Of a stretch of DNA of 64,000 nucleotides, positions 29,823 through 42,857 are shown one piece after another. The stretch covers positions 124,001 to 188,000 of the forward strand of contig JACKFB010000006.1 in NCBI GenBank assembly GCA_020632695.1, read 5' to 3'. A model generated the notes under the pieces. The model was not told the DNA's origin, made no database searches, and saw nothing but the letters and a program-made list of their open reading frames with translations. The stretch comes from Deltaproteobacteria bacterium. GTDB lineage: Bacteria > Myxococcota_A > UBA9042 > PHBI01 > JACKFB01. The first letter of the stretch is position 1. Each line of letters begins with the position of its first letter. The position numbers and the translations under genes were made by a program.

Positions 29823-30668
29823 TCAATCGGCAGGCAGGGAGCGCGCGAGCACGTCGCCGAGCAGCGCCGCCAGCGGTCCGGGGGCGTCCACGTGCACCCA
29901 GTGACCCGAGCCGGGCAGCTCGTGCACCTCGACCCGAGGGCCGCGGGCGCGCTCGGCGCGGAGGCGCTCGGCCCGGTCGTAGCGCCCGCCGCGCCCGGCG
30001 ATGACCAGCCCGACCCGGAGCCCGACCGGCGGGGCCTCCACCACCGGCCAGAGGTCCGCGCGCAGGTACTCGTCCACCATCGCCTCGATGGCGTCGATGT
30101 CGAAGCGCCAGCGGTAGCCGCCCGGGGCGGCCTCGAGGTTCGTGGTCATCCACTGCGCGACCGCGGCCGACAGGCCCAGCTCGTCGAGCGCTGCCACCAG
30201 GTCCTCGCGCCTCGCCACCGGCATCCGGACCCGGCGCAGCGCCTCCAGCACCCGCCCCACGCCGTCGGCGCTGCTCTCGTCGGCGCCCCGTCCGGTCCCG
30301 GGCGGCGAGTCCAGCGCCCACACCTCCCGCGCGTGGTCGCCCCCGTGGTCCCGCGCCCACGCGAGGGCGACCTTGCCGCCGTAGGAGTGGCCGATGCACA
30401 CCGAGGGCGCCACGTCGAAGCGCCGCCCGAGGCGCGCGAGGTCCGCCGCGCACGCCGCGACCGTGTGCGGTGGCAGCGCGCCCCGGCTGCGACCGTGATT
30501 GCGCAGGTCCGGCAGCACGACGCGCCACTCCGGGTGCGCCGCGACCAGCTTGCGCGCGAAGGAGCGCCAGTTCGCGCCCGAGCCCAGGATGCCGTGCACC
30601 AGCATCGCCGTCGCGCGCGGTCGCCCCCCGGGCGCCACCACCTCGATGAACTCCGGCTCGAACTCCAC
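29823..30668 (-). CDS. Alpha/beta hydrolase (YbfF/ABHD11-like)
   Basis: A 281-residue cytosolic serine hydrolase. The oxyanion region is MLVHGILGSGANWRSF, followed by VLPDLRNHGRS, the nucleophile elbow GHSYGG, and the catalytic His in GSGHWVH. The HG-LG-NW and DLRNHG segments point to the YbfF/ABHD11 esterase branch. The start is GTG at 30668, preceded by GAGGAGG. It is divergent from the MFS gene across an 85-bp gap containing a 14-bp palindrome. The substrate is unknown. Confidence 0.88.
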   Translation of the reverse strand: MEFEPEFIEVVAPGGRPRATAMLVHGILGSGANWRSFARKLVAAHPEWRVVLPDLRNHGRSRGALPPHTVAACAADLARLGRRFDVAPSVCIGHSYGGKVALAWARDHGGDHAREVWALDSPPGTGRGADESSADGVGRVLEALRRVRMPVARREDLVAALDELGLSAAVAQWMTTNLEAAPGGYRWRFDIDAIEAMVDEYLRADLWPVVEAPPVGLRVGLVIAGRGGRYDRAERLRAERARGPRVEVHELPGSGHWVHVDAPGPLAALLGDVLARSLPAD

Positions 30669-30684
30669 GTCGCCTCCTCTTCCT

Positions 30685-30698
30685 GTGGTATCTACCAC
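30685..30698. promoter_or_regulatory. Inverted repeat GTGGTATCTACCAC in a divergent promoter
   Basis: GTGGTA and TACCAC flank a 2-nt centre, in the 85 bp between the hydrolase and MFS genes. It is AT-richer than its surroundings and could overlap -10 elements in both directions. The TGGT-N4-ACCA core resembles GntR-type sites (inference). Confidence 0.5.
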
Positions 30699-30753
30699 GG
30701 CGCCGCGCCCGTCGGGATCCCCCGCGCCGGCCTCCCACTTCCGAGAGTCCGCC

Positions 30754-31896
30754 GTGCGTCGCCGCTCGCTTCTGGCCGTCCACTTCGTCGTCCTGATCGA
30801 CATGATCGGCTTCGGCGTGCTGCTGCCACTGCTCCCCTACGTGGCGCTGCGCTACGGCGCCAGCGGCGTCGGCGTCGGCGGAATCCTCAGCGCCTACAGC
30901 GTCGCCCAGCTCCTCGGCGCCCCGCTCTGGGGCCGCCTCTCCGACCGCTTCGGACGCCGCCCGGTGCTCCTCGCCACCCTGCTCGGCTCCGCGCTCTCGC
31001 TGGCCGCCACCGGGCTCTCCGACTCGCTGTTCGCGCTGCTCGCCGCGCGCGCCCTGGCCGGCCTCTTCGCCGGCAGCCTCTCGACCGCCCAGGCGGCGAT
31101 CGCCGACGTCAGCGCGCCCGAGGACCGCGCCCGCTCCCTGGGCCTGCTCGGTGCGACCATCGGCGTCGGCTTCATCCTCGGCCCCGCCCTGGGCGGCCTC
31201 CTGGCGCCGCTGGGCTTCGCCACCACCTGCTTCGCCACCGCCGGCCTCGCCGCCACCAACCTGGTCCTCGCCCTCTTCGTGCTCGAGGAGACCCGCCGCA
31301 CCGACGGGCCCCGCGTCCCCCGCCCCTTCTTCGCGCGCCCTCGGGTCTCCGGCTCGCTCGGGCGCCTGCTGCTCTCCACCTTCCTGGCGATGCTGGCCTT
31401 CGTCGCCCTCGAGACCACCTTCCCCCTCATCGCCGCCTCGCGCTTCGGCATCGCCGGGCGGGGCATGAGCGCCATCTTCGCCGGGCTGGGCGTGGTCATC
31501 GTCATCGTCCAGGGCGGACTGGTCGGGCGCCTCACCCGGCGCCTCGGCAGCCGGCGTCTGGCCCGGGTGGGCGCCGTGCTCATGGGGCTGGCCTCCATCG
31601 GCGTGGGCTTCAGCGGGGTGCTGGTCCTGACCCTGGTGCTCGTGGGGCTGCTCGCGGCGGGCCAGGGGCTGGTGCGCCCCTCGCTGGCCGCGCTGGTCTC
31701 GCTGTCGGAGGACGCCAGCCAGCAGGGCACCGTGCTCGGCCTCAGCCAGAGCATGGGCGCCGCCGCGCGCGCCATCGGCCCGCTGGCGGCCGGGTGGCTC
31801 TTCGACCGCTCGGAGGCCGCGCCCTACGTCGCCGCCGGCGTCGCCTCGCTGGTCGTCGCCTCCCTGCTGGCCGCGCGCGCCGATACACCGACCTGA
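30754..31896 (+). CDS. MFS transporter, TetA-like
   Basis: A 380-residue protein with about 12 membrane helices. The N-terminus VLIDMIGFGVLLPLLP and the loop-2/3 motif GRLSDRFGRRPVLL mark the drug:H+ antiporter class; GPALGGLLAPLG corresponds to motif C of exporters. It is close in style to tetracycline-type and other small-molecule effluxers, but the substrate cannot be told. The start is GTG at 30754. The palindrome upstream suggests local repression and induction, together with the divergent hydrolase. Confidence 0.9.
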   Translation: MRRRSLLAVHFVVLIDMIGFGVLLPLLPYVALRYGASGVGVGGILSAYSVAQLLGAPLWGRLSDRFGRRPVLLATLLGSALSLAATGLSDSLFALLAARALAGLFAGSLSTAQAAIADVSAPEDRARSLGLLGATIGVGFILGPALGGLLAPLGFATTCFATAGLAATNLVLALFVLEETRRTDGPRVPRPFFARPRVSGSLGRLLLSTFLAMLAFVALETTFPLIAASRFGIAGRGMSAIFAGLGVVIVIVQGGLVGRLTRRLGSRRLARVGAVLMGLASIGVGFSGVLVLTLVLVGLLAAGQGLVRPSLAALVSLSEDASQQGTVLGLSQSMGAAARAIGPLAAGWLFDRSEAAPYVAAGVASLVVASLLAARADTPT

Positions 31897-31957
31897 ACTG
31901 TCCATTGCGCCGGGGCCGGCCTCGCTGCACACTGCGCCCATTCCGACGGGGACGACG

Positions 31958-32464
31958 ATGCGGCGGACGGGTATCTATCTCTGGCTCTGCCTGTGCCTGG
32001 TCGGTGGCGTGGCCGCGGCGTCGGTGCCGTGGGCGTCGATGGACATCGACGAGGCCGCGCAGAAGGCCGCTTCGGACGACAAGCTCGTGCTGGTCTACGT
32101 CGGCGCGACCTGGTGTGGCGCGTGCCGGAAGCTCGAAGCGGAGATCTTCGACGGCGACGACGGCGAGCGCCTCGCCGAGGACTTCGTACCGCTGCACTAC
32201 GACGCCGACTCGGCCGCCGCGGCGCCGGTGCGCGAACGCTACGCCGTGAAGGGGCTCCCCACCGTCCTGGTGCTGGACGAGCACGCCGAGGAGGCGGGCC
32301 GCATCGTGGGCTTCAGCGACCGCGCGAGCTGGCTGGCGCGCCTGCAGCCGCTGCGCCCGAAGCGTGGCGGCGGCGGCGACGGGCTCACCCTCCGCATGGG
32401 CACGCCCGGCCGCATGGGTACGCCCGGCGCGCCAGACGCTGACGCCACGACTCGCACGCGGTAG
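31958..32464 (+). CDS. Secreted thioredoxin-like protein (WCGAC)
   Basis: A 168-residue protein with a signal peptide (1-21). It has a thioredoxin fold with the redox motif WCGAC (52-56), a DsbD-gamma/DUF255-like layout (VYVGATWCGACRKLEAEIF), and the cis-Pro segment GLPTVLVLDEH. It probably acts as a periplasmic disulfide reductase or isomerase, a reasonable partner for the many cysteine-rich lipoproteins nearby (inference). The C-terminus contains an 18-bp tandem duplication giving MGTPGR-MGTPGA, then a polar tail. Confidence 0.85.
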   Translation: MRRTGIYLWLCLCLVGGVAAASVPWASMDIDEAAQKAASDDKLVLVYVGATWCGACRKLEAEIFDGDDGERLAEDFVPLHYDADSAAAAPVRERYAVKGLPTVLVLDEHAEEAGRIVGFSDRASWLARLQPLRPKRGGGGDGLTLRMGTPGRMGTPGAPDADATTRTR

Positions 32465-32484
32465 CAGCCCCCGCGCCCGCCGGC

Positions 32485-32514
32485 TGGATCACCCGCCTCC
32501 CTCCTTTCTATAGT
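32485..32514 (+). promoter_or_regulatory. Candidate promoter TGGATC-N18-TATAGT
   Basis: TGGATC (32485-32490) and TATAGT (32509-32514) are 18 bp apart, with the MopE-like gene starting 39 bp downstream after an AAGGA site. The same two hexamers with the same spacing occur at 36613-36642. Confidence 0.45.
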
Positions 32515-32553
32515 AGTGGTGCCCGCGCGCGAGCGCTGCGCCAAGGACCCGAC

Positions 32554-36570
<4,017 letters not shown>

Positions 36571-36612
36571 TCGGCCCGCCCTCCGGCGTGGCCCGCCCTG
36601 ACGCCTCGTTGT

Positions 36613-36642
36613 TGGATCGATCGGATCGTCGACGCCTATAGT
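36613..36642 (+). promoter_or_regulatory. Candidate leaderless promoter TGGATC-N18-TATAGT
   Basis: TATAGT (36637-36642) ends 7 nt before the ATG at 36650, with no ribosome site. TGGATC (36613-36618) is 18 bp upstream, as in the promoter at 32485. Confidence 0.5.
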
Positions 36643-36649
36643 GGGCCCG

Positions 36650-38269
36650 ATGCACTCCCCCCGCACCGCCCTCGCCTCCCTCGTCGCGCTGCTCGGCGCG
36701 GGCGGCTGCGGCCTGGGGCCCTCGGCAGCGACCAAGGAGGGGCCGCCTCCCGAGGCCCCCGTCGTCGCGACCCAGCCGCCGGCGCCCACCCCGCCGCCGC
36801 CCATCCCCACCGGACGCCTCGTCGGCCGCGCCCTGGCCGACGCCGCGGCCGCCGCGGTGCCGCCCGTGGAGCAGGGCATCAGCGGGATCCTGCAGGTGGT
36901 GCCGCGCCTGCGTGAGAAGTCCGCCAACGAGGTCGCCGAGGCGTGGCTGGCGGTGAAGAAGATGGGCGACCTGCGCGCACAGGATCGCGCGCTGGACGCC
37001 CAGGGGCTGGAGCAGTGGACCTGCACCGATCTCGTGGACCTGCGCTCGTACGAGGGCGCTGGGTTGCCGCCTTTCGGCTGGCGGGATCGCAGCCGCGGGC
37101 GCACCTATGCGACGCCGGCCCTGGCGGCCGTGCTGATCCGGGCCTACGAGGCGCTGCTGCGCGAGCAGCCCGACGCGCGCATCTCGCTCGGCGATCTGGC
37201 CCAGCCGGGGTGCGGCCCGCTCGAGTACGGCAACATCGTGAGCTGGGTGGAGGGGCGCGACGCGCGGCGGCTGCTGGCGCGGGCGCGGCTCCGAGGTGGC
37301 GTGGCGGTGGTGCTCGAGGACCACACGGCGGCCGACTACCCGGGTGAGGTGGAGCGCTTCCCCGAGCCCGCCTCGCCCGTGCTCGAGGAGCACCGCATCA
37401 CCGGCTGGACAGGCGACGTCGAGCACCTGCGCCTGCGCGTCGAGACCCGCCGCTACTGGTCCCCCACCGAGCCGGACGCCGACGACCGCGAGGCCAGCGT
37501 GCGCATCGCGTCACGGCTCATCAGCCGGGGCCTGGAGGTGAGCGCCCGGAAGGTGCGCAGCTACACCCCCGAGGGCGGCACCCTCGAGCTGTGGCGTCAG
37601 CACTTCATCGAGACCAGCTCCAAGCGGCAGGTCGTGACCCTGTCGACCCGCAAGCTGCGGCGCGGCGTGGATCCCGCCGCCATCGTCGAGATGCGCTTCA
37701 GCGCCTGGCGCCCGGGCAAGCCGCGCAGCTACGCCGACGAGATCCTCTGGACCCGCGCCCTGCCTACCGCGGGCGCCGACGAGGCGCGCTGGCAGCGCAG
37801 CCTGATGGTGCGCGAGGCCGGACACGTCACCCACCTCGCCGGTGAGGACGCCGACATCTCCTGGGTCACCGTGGGCAACCTGCGCCACTTCGCCGTGGAC
37901 TTCGATGCCATCGACGTCGAGCAGACCTGGGCGTGGCTGGGGCACCTGGAGGCCGCCGCGCAGGAGGTGGGCGTGCCCATCGACCGCATCCTGGTGGACC
38001 CGCGGGTCAAGCGGCTGATGAGCAGGAAGCTCAGCCGCGCCCAGAAGCGCACGCGGCTGTGGAACGAGACCATCCGGCTGGCCTCGGGTCACGACGGCCA
38101 CCACCACCTGCGGCTGGCGCCGCCGGACGAGGCCGCGAACCTGGCCGGCATGAAGACCCTGCGCGAGCTCAGCCGCTACGCGCTGACCTCGACGTCGGGG
38201 CCCGCCAGCAGCGCCGCGGCGCCGAACCCGGCGCCGATGGCCGAGTCCACGCCCACCCCGTCCAGGTAG
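36650..38269 (+). CDS. MepA-like (penicillin-insensitive endopeptidase family) lipoprotein, degenerate
   Basis: A 539-residue lipoprotein (lipobox ending AGGC, Cys20) with a Pro-rich linker. Two stretches resemble MepA-type murein endopeptidases. One is RTYATPALAAVLIRAYEALL with SLGDLAQPGCGPLEYG (about 150-194). The other is RILVDPRVKRLM with GHDGHHHLRL (about 445-490), the second being the C-terminal zinc-site region. The first-site HxxHxxGxxxD is replaced by NIVSWVEGRDARRL, so hydrolysis is doubtful. An insert of about 250 residues separates them. The last 94 bp overlap hemG on the other strand and encode a low-complexity Ser/Ala/Pro tail. Confidence 0.6.
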   Translation: MHSPRTALASLVALLGAGGCGLGPSAATKEGPPPEAPVVATQPPAPTPPPPIPTGRLVGRALADAAAAAVPPVEQGISGILQVVPRLREKSANEVAEAWLAVKKMGDLRAQDRALDAQGLEQWTCTDLVDLRSYEGAGLPPFGWRDRSRGRTYATPALAAVLIRAYEALLREQPDARISLGDLAQPGCGPLEYGNIVSWVEGRDARRLLARARLRGGVAVVLEDHTAADYPGEVERFPEPASPVLEEHRITGWTGDVEHLRLRVETRRYWSPTEPDADDREASVRIASRLISRGLEVSARKVRSYTPEGGTLELWRQHFIETSSKRQVVTLSTRKLRRGVDPAAIVEMRFSAWRPGKPRSYADEILWTRALPTAGADEARWQRSLMVREAGHVTHLAGEDADISWVTVGNLRHFAVDFDAIDVEQTWAWLGHLEAAAQEVGVPIDRILVDPRVKRLMSRKLSRAQKRTRLWNETIRLASGHDGHHHLRLAPPDEAANLAGMKTLRELSRYALTSTSGPASSAAAPNPAPMAESTPTPSR

Positions 38270-39597
38270 TTGCCGGCCAGGGCCAGCCCCGGCCAGGCGG
38301 CGATGCCTTCGCGCAGGGCGGCGACCGTGCGCAGATGCCCGGGCGGGATCTGCGGGATGGCGTCTGGCCAGCGCGAGACCTGCACCGCGGTCGGCGCTCC
38401 GCGGGCGCCGACGACGACCCCGAGGGCAGCGCGGGCGCGGTCGACCAGGGCGGCGTCATCCAGGCTCAGCGCCTCCGGGTCGCGCGCTCCACCGAGCATC
38501 ACTGTGAAGGTGAGATCCTGGTCGGGGGCGCGACCCTCGAAGATCGAGCTTCCGAAGAGCACCCCCAGCACCGGGCCGGTCTGCGGAAGCGGGCTGTCGC
38601 TGGCGCAGAGCAGCCCGAAGGCCTCGATGGGCCGCTCGACCTGCGCGCGTGGGTAGCCCAGACCCACCGAGATGATGCCGGCGTGCGGGATGGCGCCCAG
38701 GCGCCCCGCGAGGGGAGCGTCGACCGGCGCCAGCAGGCGGGCCGCCTCCCAGGCCGGGACCGCCAGCACCACCCCCGACGCCGGGTAGCGGGCCTGGCGA
38801 TCATCGTCCATCGCGAAGATCTCCCACGGCGCGTCGGTGCCCGGGCGCACCTCACGCACGTCGTGGTCCAACCGCACCCGCGTGCCCAGCCGCTCGCGCA
38901 GGCGCGCCGGCAGCTCGCTCAGGCCGTCTCGGAACCCGATGAGGCGCCGGTCGGGCCGCGGCGCGCCTCCCTTGCGGCTCTGCATGAGACCCCGGACGAG
39001 GCTGCCGTGCTCGCGCTCCAGCGCCATCAGCTTCGGGAAGGCGTCGGCCCCCAGCCGATCGACGTCGCCGGCGTAGATCCCGGACACCATCGGATCGATG
39101 AAGGAGGCGACCGCCTCGGGGCCGATGCGGCGGCCGAAGAACTCGGCGACCGTCTCGTCACGCGGCTCGGCGAGGGGCGAGCGGAAGGGCTCGCTGAGCA
39201 GGCGGGCGCGCCCCCGCCAGGAGAGCAGGCTGGTGCCGAGCAGGCCGCCGGGCCCGCCGGGCAGGTCGTGCATGCGGCCGTGACGCCAGATCAGGCGCCG
39301 GTGCGCCGCCTCGCGGCCGAAGATCACGCGATCGCTCAGCTCCAGCTCGTCGATGAGGGCCAGCAGGTGGCCTTCGGGCGAGATGACGGTGTTGGGGCCG
39401 CGCTCGAAGACGTGCCCGCCCACGTCGACGGTGTTCATCACGCCGCCGACGCGGCGACGCCGCTCCAGCACGGTGACCGGGATGCCCGCGCGGTGGAGCC
39501 TCCAGGCGGCCGCCAGGCCGGAGACGCCGGCGCCGATGACGACCACCGGCGGATCGGTGGCCGAAGGCCGCCGCCACTCCGAGCCGCCCGAGCTCAC
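38176..39597 (-). CDS. hemG: Oxygen-dependent protoporphyrinogen oxidase
   Basis: A 473-residue FAD enzyme that oxidises protoporphyrinogen IX to protoporphyrin IX. The N-terminal dinucleotide site is VVVIGAGVSGLAAAWRL and continues to VLERRRRVGGVMNT. FERGPNTVIS and SGIYAGDVDRLGADAFPKL are family segments, and LALAGNYLDGVGVDSAIGAG is the usual C-terminal FAD signature. The start is GTG, overlapping the hemE stop by 4 bp (GTGA). The real C-terminal FAD motif lies about 30 residues from the end, close to the overlap with the convergent lipoprotein gene. Confidence 0.94.
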   Translation of the reverse strand: MSSGGSEWRRPSATDPPVVVIGAGVSGLAAAWRLHRAGIPVTVLERRRRVGGVMNTVDVGGHVFERGPNTVISPEGHLLALIDELELSDRVIFGREAAHRRLIWRHGRMHDLPGGPGGLLGTSLLSWRGRARLLSEPFRSPLAEPRDETVAEFFGRRIGPEAVASFIDPMVSGIYAGDVDRLGADAFPKLMALEREHGSLVRGLMQSRKGGAPRPDRRLIGFRDGLSELPARLRERLGTRVRLDHDVREVRPGTDAPWEIFAMDDDRQARYPASGVVLAVPAWEAARLLAPVDAPLAGRLGAIPHAGIISVGLGYPRAQVERPIEAFGLLCASDSPLPQTGPVLGVLFGSSIFEGRAPDQDLTFTVMLGGARDPEALSLDDAALVDRARAALGVVVGARGAPTAVQVSRWPDAIPQIPPGHLRTVAALREGIAAWPGLALAGNYLDGVGVDSAIGAGFGAAALLAGPDVEVSA

Positions 39598-40640
39598 GCG
39601 GGCTCCCCGCCGTAGGCCGGGCCGAACTCCTGAGCCGCCTCGACGAAGGCCCGCGCGGCGGCGACGGTGGCGTCGGGGGTGATGCCGTGACCCAGGTTCA
39701 TGATGTGGCCCGGGCCCGGACCGTGGGAGGCCAGGCACTGGGCCACGGCCTCGCGGATGACAGGCACGGGGGCCCGCAGGATGCCCGGGTCCACGTTGCC
39801 CTGGAGCGCGGTGCCCGGCCCGACGATGCGCCGCACCTCGGAGAGCGGAACGCGCCAGTCGACGCTGAGGCCGGTGGCGCCCATCTCCGAGAGCGCGCCC
39901 AGAAGGTGGGGCCCGCCGTGCACGTAGAGCAGCACCGGGACGCCCGTGGGCGCCAGGGCCTCGACGATGCGCGCCAGGGTGCGGCCCGAGGTGGCCCGCC
40001 AGGTGACCTCGTCGAGCACGCCGCCCCAGGAGTCGAAGACCTGGACGGCGTCGACCCCGGCGTCGATCTGCCGTCCCAGGTAGGCGATGACCACGTCGGT
40101 GAGCTTGTCGAGCAGCCGCTCCAGGGCGGCCGGCTCGGCGTAGAGGAGGTGCTTGAGTTCATGGAGGTTCCGGCTCGAGCCCCCCTCGACCAGGTAGCTG
40201 GCCAGGGTCCAGGGCGAGCCGGCGAAGCCCAGCAGCGGCAGGCGGCCGCCCAGCTCCCGGCGGATGAGGCGCACCGCCTCGTAGACGTAGGGGACCTCGT
40301 CGGCGACGCCTTCGGAGCGCAGGGCGTCGATGGCGGCGACCGAGCGCACCGCGGGCTCGACCACGGGGCCGTGCTCGAACCCCACGCGCACGCCCATGGG
40401 CTCGAGGGGAACCAGGATGTCGCTGAAGAGGATGGCCGCGTCGACTCCCAGCTCGTCGATGGGCTGCATGGTGACCTCGCACGCGGCCTCGGGGGTGCGG
40501 CAGAGGTCCATGAACGAGTAGCGACGTCGGACCGCCTGGTAGGACGGCATGTAGCGCCCGGCCTGCCGCATCAGCCACACGGGCGGGCGGTCGACGGGCT
40601 GGCAGCGGCAGGCGGCGACGAAGCGCTCGATGGGATGCAT
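39594..40640 (-). CDS. hemE: Uroporphyrinogen decarboxylase
   Basis: A 348-residue TIM-barrel enzyme that removes four acetate carboxyls of uroporphyrinogen III. Signatures are RPPVWLMRQAGRYMPSY near the N-terminus, the catalytic Asp in AAILFSDILVPLEPMG, GFAGSPWTLASYLVEGG, and the C-terminal NLGHGITPDA. It is upstream of and coupled to hemG in a two-gene haem operon. A possible -10 (GATAAT, minus strand near 40702-40708) lies about 60 bp upstream. AGGAG is about 10 nt before the ATG. Confidence 0.97.
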   Translation of the reverse strand: MHPIERFVAACRCQPVDRPPVWLMRQAGRYMPSYQAVRRRYSFMDLCRTPEAACEVTMQPIDELGVDAAILFSDILVPLEPMGVRVGFEHGPVVEPAVRSVAAIDALRSEGVADEVPYVYEAVRLIRRELGGRLPLLGFAGSPWTLASYLVEGGSSRNLHELKHLLYAEPAALERLLDKLTDVVIAYLGRQIDAGVDAVQVFDSWGGVLDEVTWRATSGRTLARIVEALAPTGVPVLLYVHGGPHLLGALSEMGATGLSVDWRVPLSEVRRIVGPGTALQGNVDPGILRAPVPVIREAVAQCLASHGPGPGHIMNLGHGITPDATVAAARAFVEAAQEFGPAYGGEPA

Positions 40641-40775
40641 GGGCGGCCGCTCCTGGCGAGGGGACCGAGCCCGCCGCGATCCGGGCGCGCTCGTGGCGCG
40701 GCCATTATCACGGGGCCCACCGAGCGTCCATCACGCAGGGCCTCTGCGCTGTAGCGCGGCGGCGGCTCGGTCGTG

Positions 40776-40781
40776 TAGCTT
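40776..40781 (+). promoter_or_regulatory. Candidate leaderless -10 element (TAGCTT)
   Basis: TAGCTT ends 7 nt before the ATG at 40789 with no ribosome site. No clear -35 is seen. Confidence 0.35.
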
Positions 40782-40788
40782 CGGGCGC

Positions 40789-41898
40789 ATGGCAGACGGC
40801 GCAGCGACCGGGGCTTCCGAGCCGGCACAGGCCCCCAGCCCGGGGTGGGAGGCGATGCGGCAGGTGCTGGCGCGGGTCGCGGTGGGGCCGCGGGGGAGCC
40901 GCGATCTCGACCGCGCCGAGGCCCGCGAGGCGACGCGGCTGTGCCTGGAGCGGGAGGCCAGCGACATCCAGATCGCGGTCTTCCTCATCGCCATGCGGCT
41001 CAAGCGCGAGACCGCGGACGAGAACCTGGGCGTCATGGACGCGCTCCTGGCCGCCTCCGAGGTGGTGGTGGCCGAGACCCCCGACCTCGTCAGCCTGGCC
41101 GATCCCTACGACGGGTACGCGCGAGGGCCGCACTTCGCCCCCGTGGTGGCGGCGATCCTGGCCGCCTGCGGGCAGCCGGCGGTCGTGCACGGCGCGTGGA
41201 CCACGGCGCCCAAGGAGGGGCTGACCGCGCGGCAGGTCCTCGAGCATCGCGGGCTGGCGCTCGGCGTGGGGCGCGGGCGCGAGTCCGTCCACGCCGCCGC
41301 CGCGAGGCTCTCCGCGCGCGGGCTCGCCTACGTGGACCTCGAGGACTTCTGCCCGGCGCTGCATGCGCTGGGCGGCCTCCGCCGCGAGATCGCCAAGCGG
41401 GTCTGCCTGGCAACGCTGGAGAAGCTCGTCACGCCGCTGCGCGGGCGCGAGCGCACCCACCTGGTCGCCGGCCACGTCCACGCGGGCTACGAGGCGCTGA
41501 TGGTCCAGGTGGCCGACGAGCTCGGCCTGCACAGCGCCCTGGTGCTCGAGGCCGGCGAGGGCCACGTCGACCCCTGGGTGCACCGGGACACCGCCTGCAC
41601 CCTGTGGCGCCGCGGCAGCGCGGCCGAACCCCTCGCCCTGCAACCCAAGAGCTACGGCCTTCTCATCTCCGAGCGCCCCGACTGGCCGCCCATGGAAGCG
41701 TCGGTGGTCTCCGACCTCTGGGACGAGGCCCTCCACCGCAAACGCCGCACCGCTGCCGGCCAGACCGTCCGCCTGCTCAGCGGCACCGTGCTCTTCCAGA
41801 CCGGCCGCGCCAGCACCATCATGCGAGGCATCGGCCTGGCCCACCAGGCGATCACCAGCGGCGCCGCCCGCGACAACCTGGCCGCCTTCGCCGGCTAG
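40789..41898 (+). CDS. TrpD2/YbiB-like phosphoribosyltransferase-family protein
   Basis: A 369-residue protein with the fold pattern of the glycosyl transferase family that includes anthranilate phosphoribosyltransferase: an N-terminal helical domain (DIQIAVFLIAMRLKRETADENLG) and a body with DPYDGYARGPHFAPVVAAILAA and VHGAWTTAPKEGLTARQVLEHRG. The GTGGD-type phosphoribosyl-diphosphate loop of true TrpD is not evident. That fits the TrpD2/YbiB group, which binds nucleic acid rather than making tryptophan. The assignment is from pattern only. The start ATG 40789 is supported by the leaderless -10. It is divergent from hemE. Confidence 0.75.
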   Translation: MADGAATGASEPAQAPSPGWEAMRQVLARVAVGPRGSRDLDRAEAREATRLCLEREASDIQIAVFLIAMRLKRETADENLGVMDALLAASEVVVAETPDLVSLADPYDGYARGPHFAPVVAAILAACGQPAVVHGAWTTAPKEGLTARQVLEHRGLALGVGRGRESVHAAAARLSARGLAYVDLEDFCPALHALGGLRREIAKRVCLATLEKLVTPLRGRERTHLVAGHVHAGYEALMVQVADELGLHSALVLEAGEGHVDPWVHRDTACTLWRRGSAAEPLALQPKSYGLLISERPDWPPMEASVVSDLWDEALHRKRRTAAGQTVRLLSGTVLFQTGRASTIMRGIGLAHQAITSGAARDNLAAFAG

Positions 41899-42215
<317 letters not shown>

Positions 42216-42857
42216 CTAGCGGCTGCTCCCCGGCGTCGGAATCGTGAAATGAAACCACCCGTCGACGGTGATGGGCGGTTGGCCCTTGGAGTCTGCTGCC
42301 ACGGTGCCGTGCACGCTGCCGGCGATGACCTGGCCGCTCTCGGTGCCCCACTCGGTCAGCTCGAAGGCGCCTTCGGAGCCGGCGATGCGTGACTTGTAGT
42401 CGCGAAGCGCGATGTTGACCTCGACGGCGGGCGGGGTCGCGTCGAAGGGGTAGGTGCCTGGGCCGGGCGTGTCGACGGGGAACTGCGGCGAGCCGACGAT
42501 CTTTCCGAAGTCCAGGACGATGCCCGCCGTCACCGGCGATGTGAAGCCATCGCTGACCGAGAACGCGACGGCCGTCCCGATCCCGGCGGAGCCGTAGGAG
42601 TACCAGGTGTCCGAGCCGGTCAGCTCGCGGTCGAGGAAGGGGTGCTCGTCCCCGTTGGCCATGGTGACGGTCAGCGAGTAGACCGAGCGACCGGTGAGGT
42701 CGCCCGGATCGGACCGGACATCGGTGCCTCCGTCGGCCGCCGCGTCCGCGATGACGTCGGAACCCGAGTCGGCCGGGTCGCCGTCACCGCCGCCGCACCC
42801 GGGGCCGCCCAGGGCGAGCAGCGCCCCGAGCGCCAGCACCGAGGTTGCCCGCCGCAC
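42216..42857 (-). CDS. Small lipoprotein, unknown
   Basis: A 213-residue lipoprotein (lipobox ending GPGC, Cys21) with an Asp/Ala-rich linker and then a compact beta-rich domain: GRSVYSLTVTMANGDEHPF, VAFSVSDGFTSPV and the C-terminal TVDGWFHFTIP. No family is recognised. It starts with a GTG sharing one base with the TAG of the upstream gene (TAGTG), so the two are coupled. Its 3' end abuts the hexanucleotide array. Confidence 0.7.
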   Translation of the reverse strand: MRRATSVLALGALLALGGPGCGGGDGDPADSGSDVIADAAADGGTDVRSDPGDLTGRSVYSLTVTMANGDEHPFLDRELTGSDTWYSYGSAGIGTAVAFSVSDGFTSPVTAGIVLDFGKIVGSPQFPVDTPGPGTYPFDATPPAVEVNIALRDYKSRIAGSEGAFELTEWGTESGQVIAGSVHGTVAADSKGQPPITVDGWFHFTIPTPGSSR

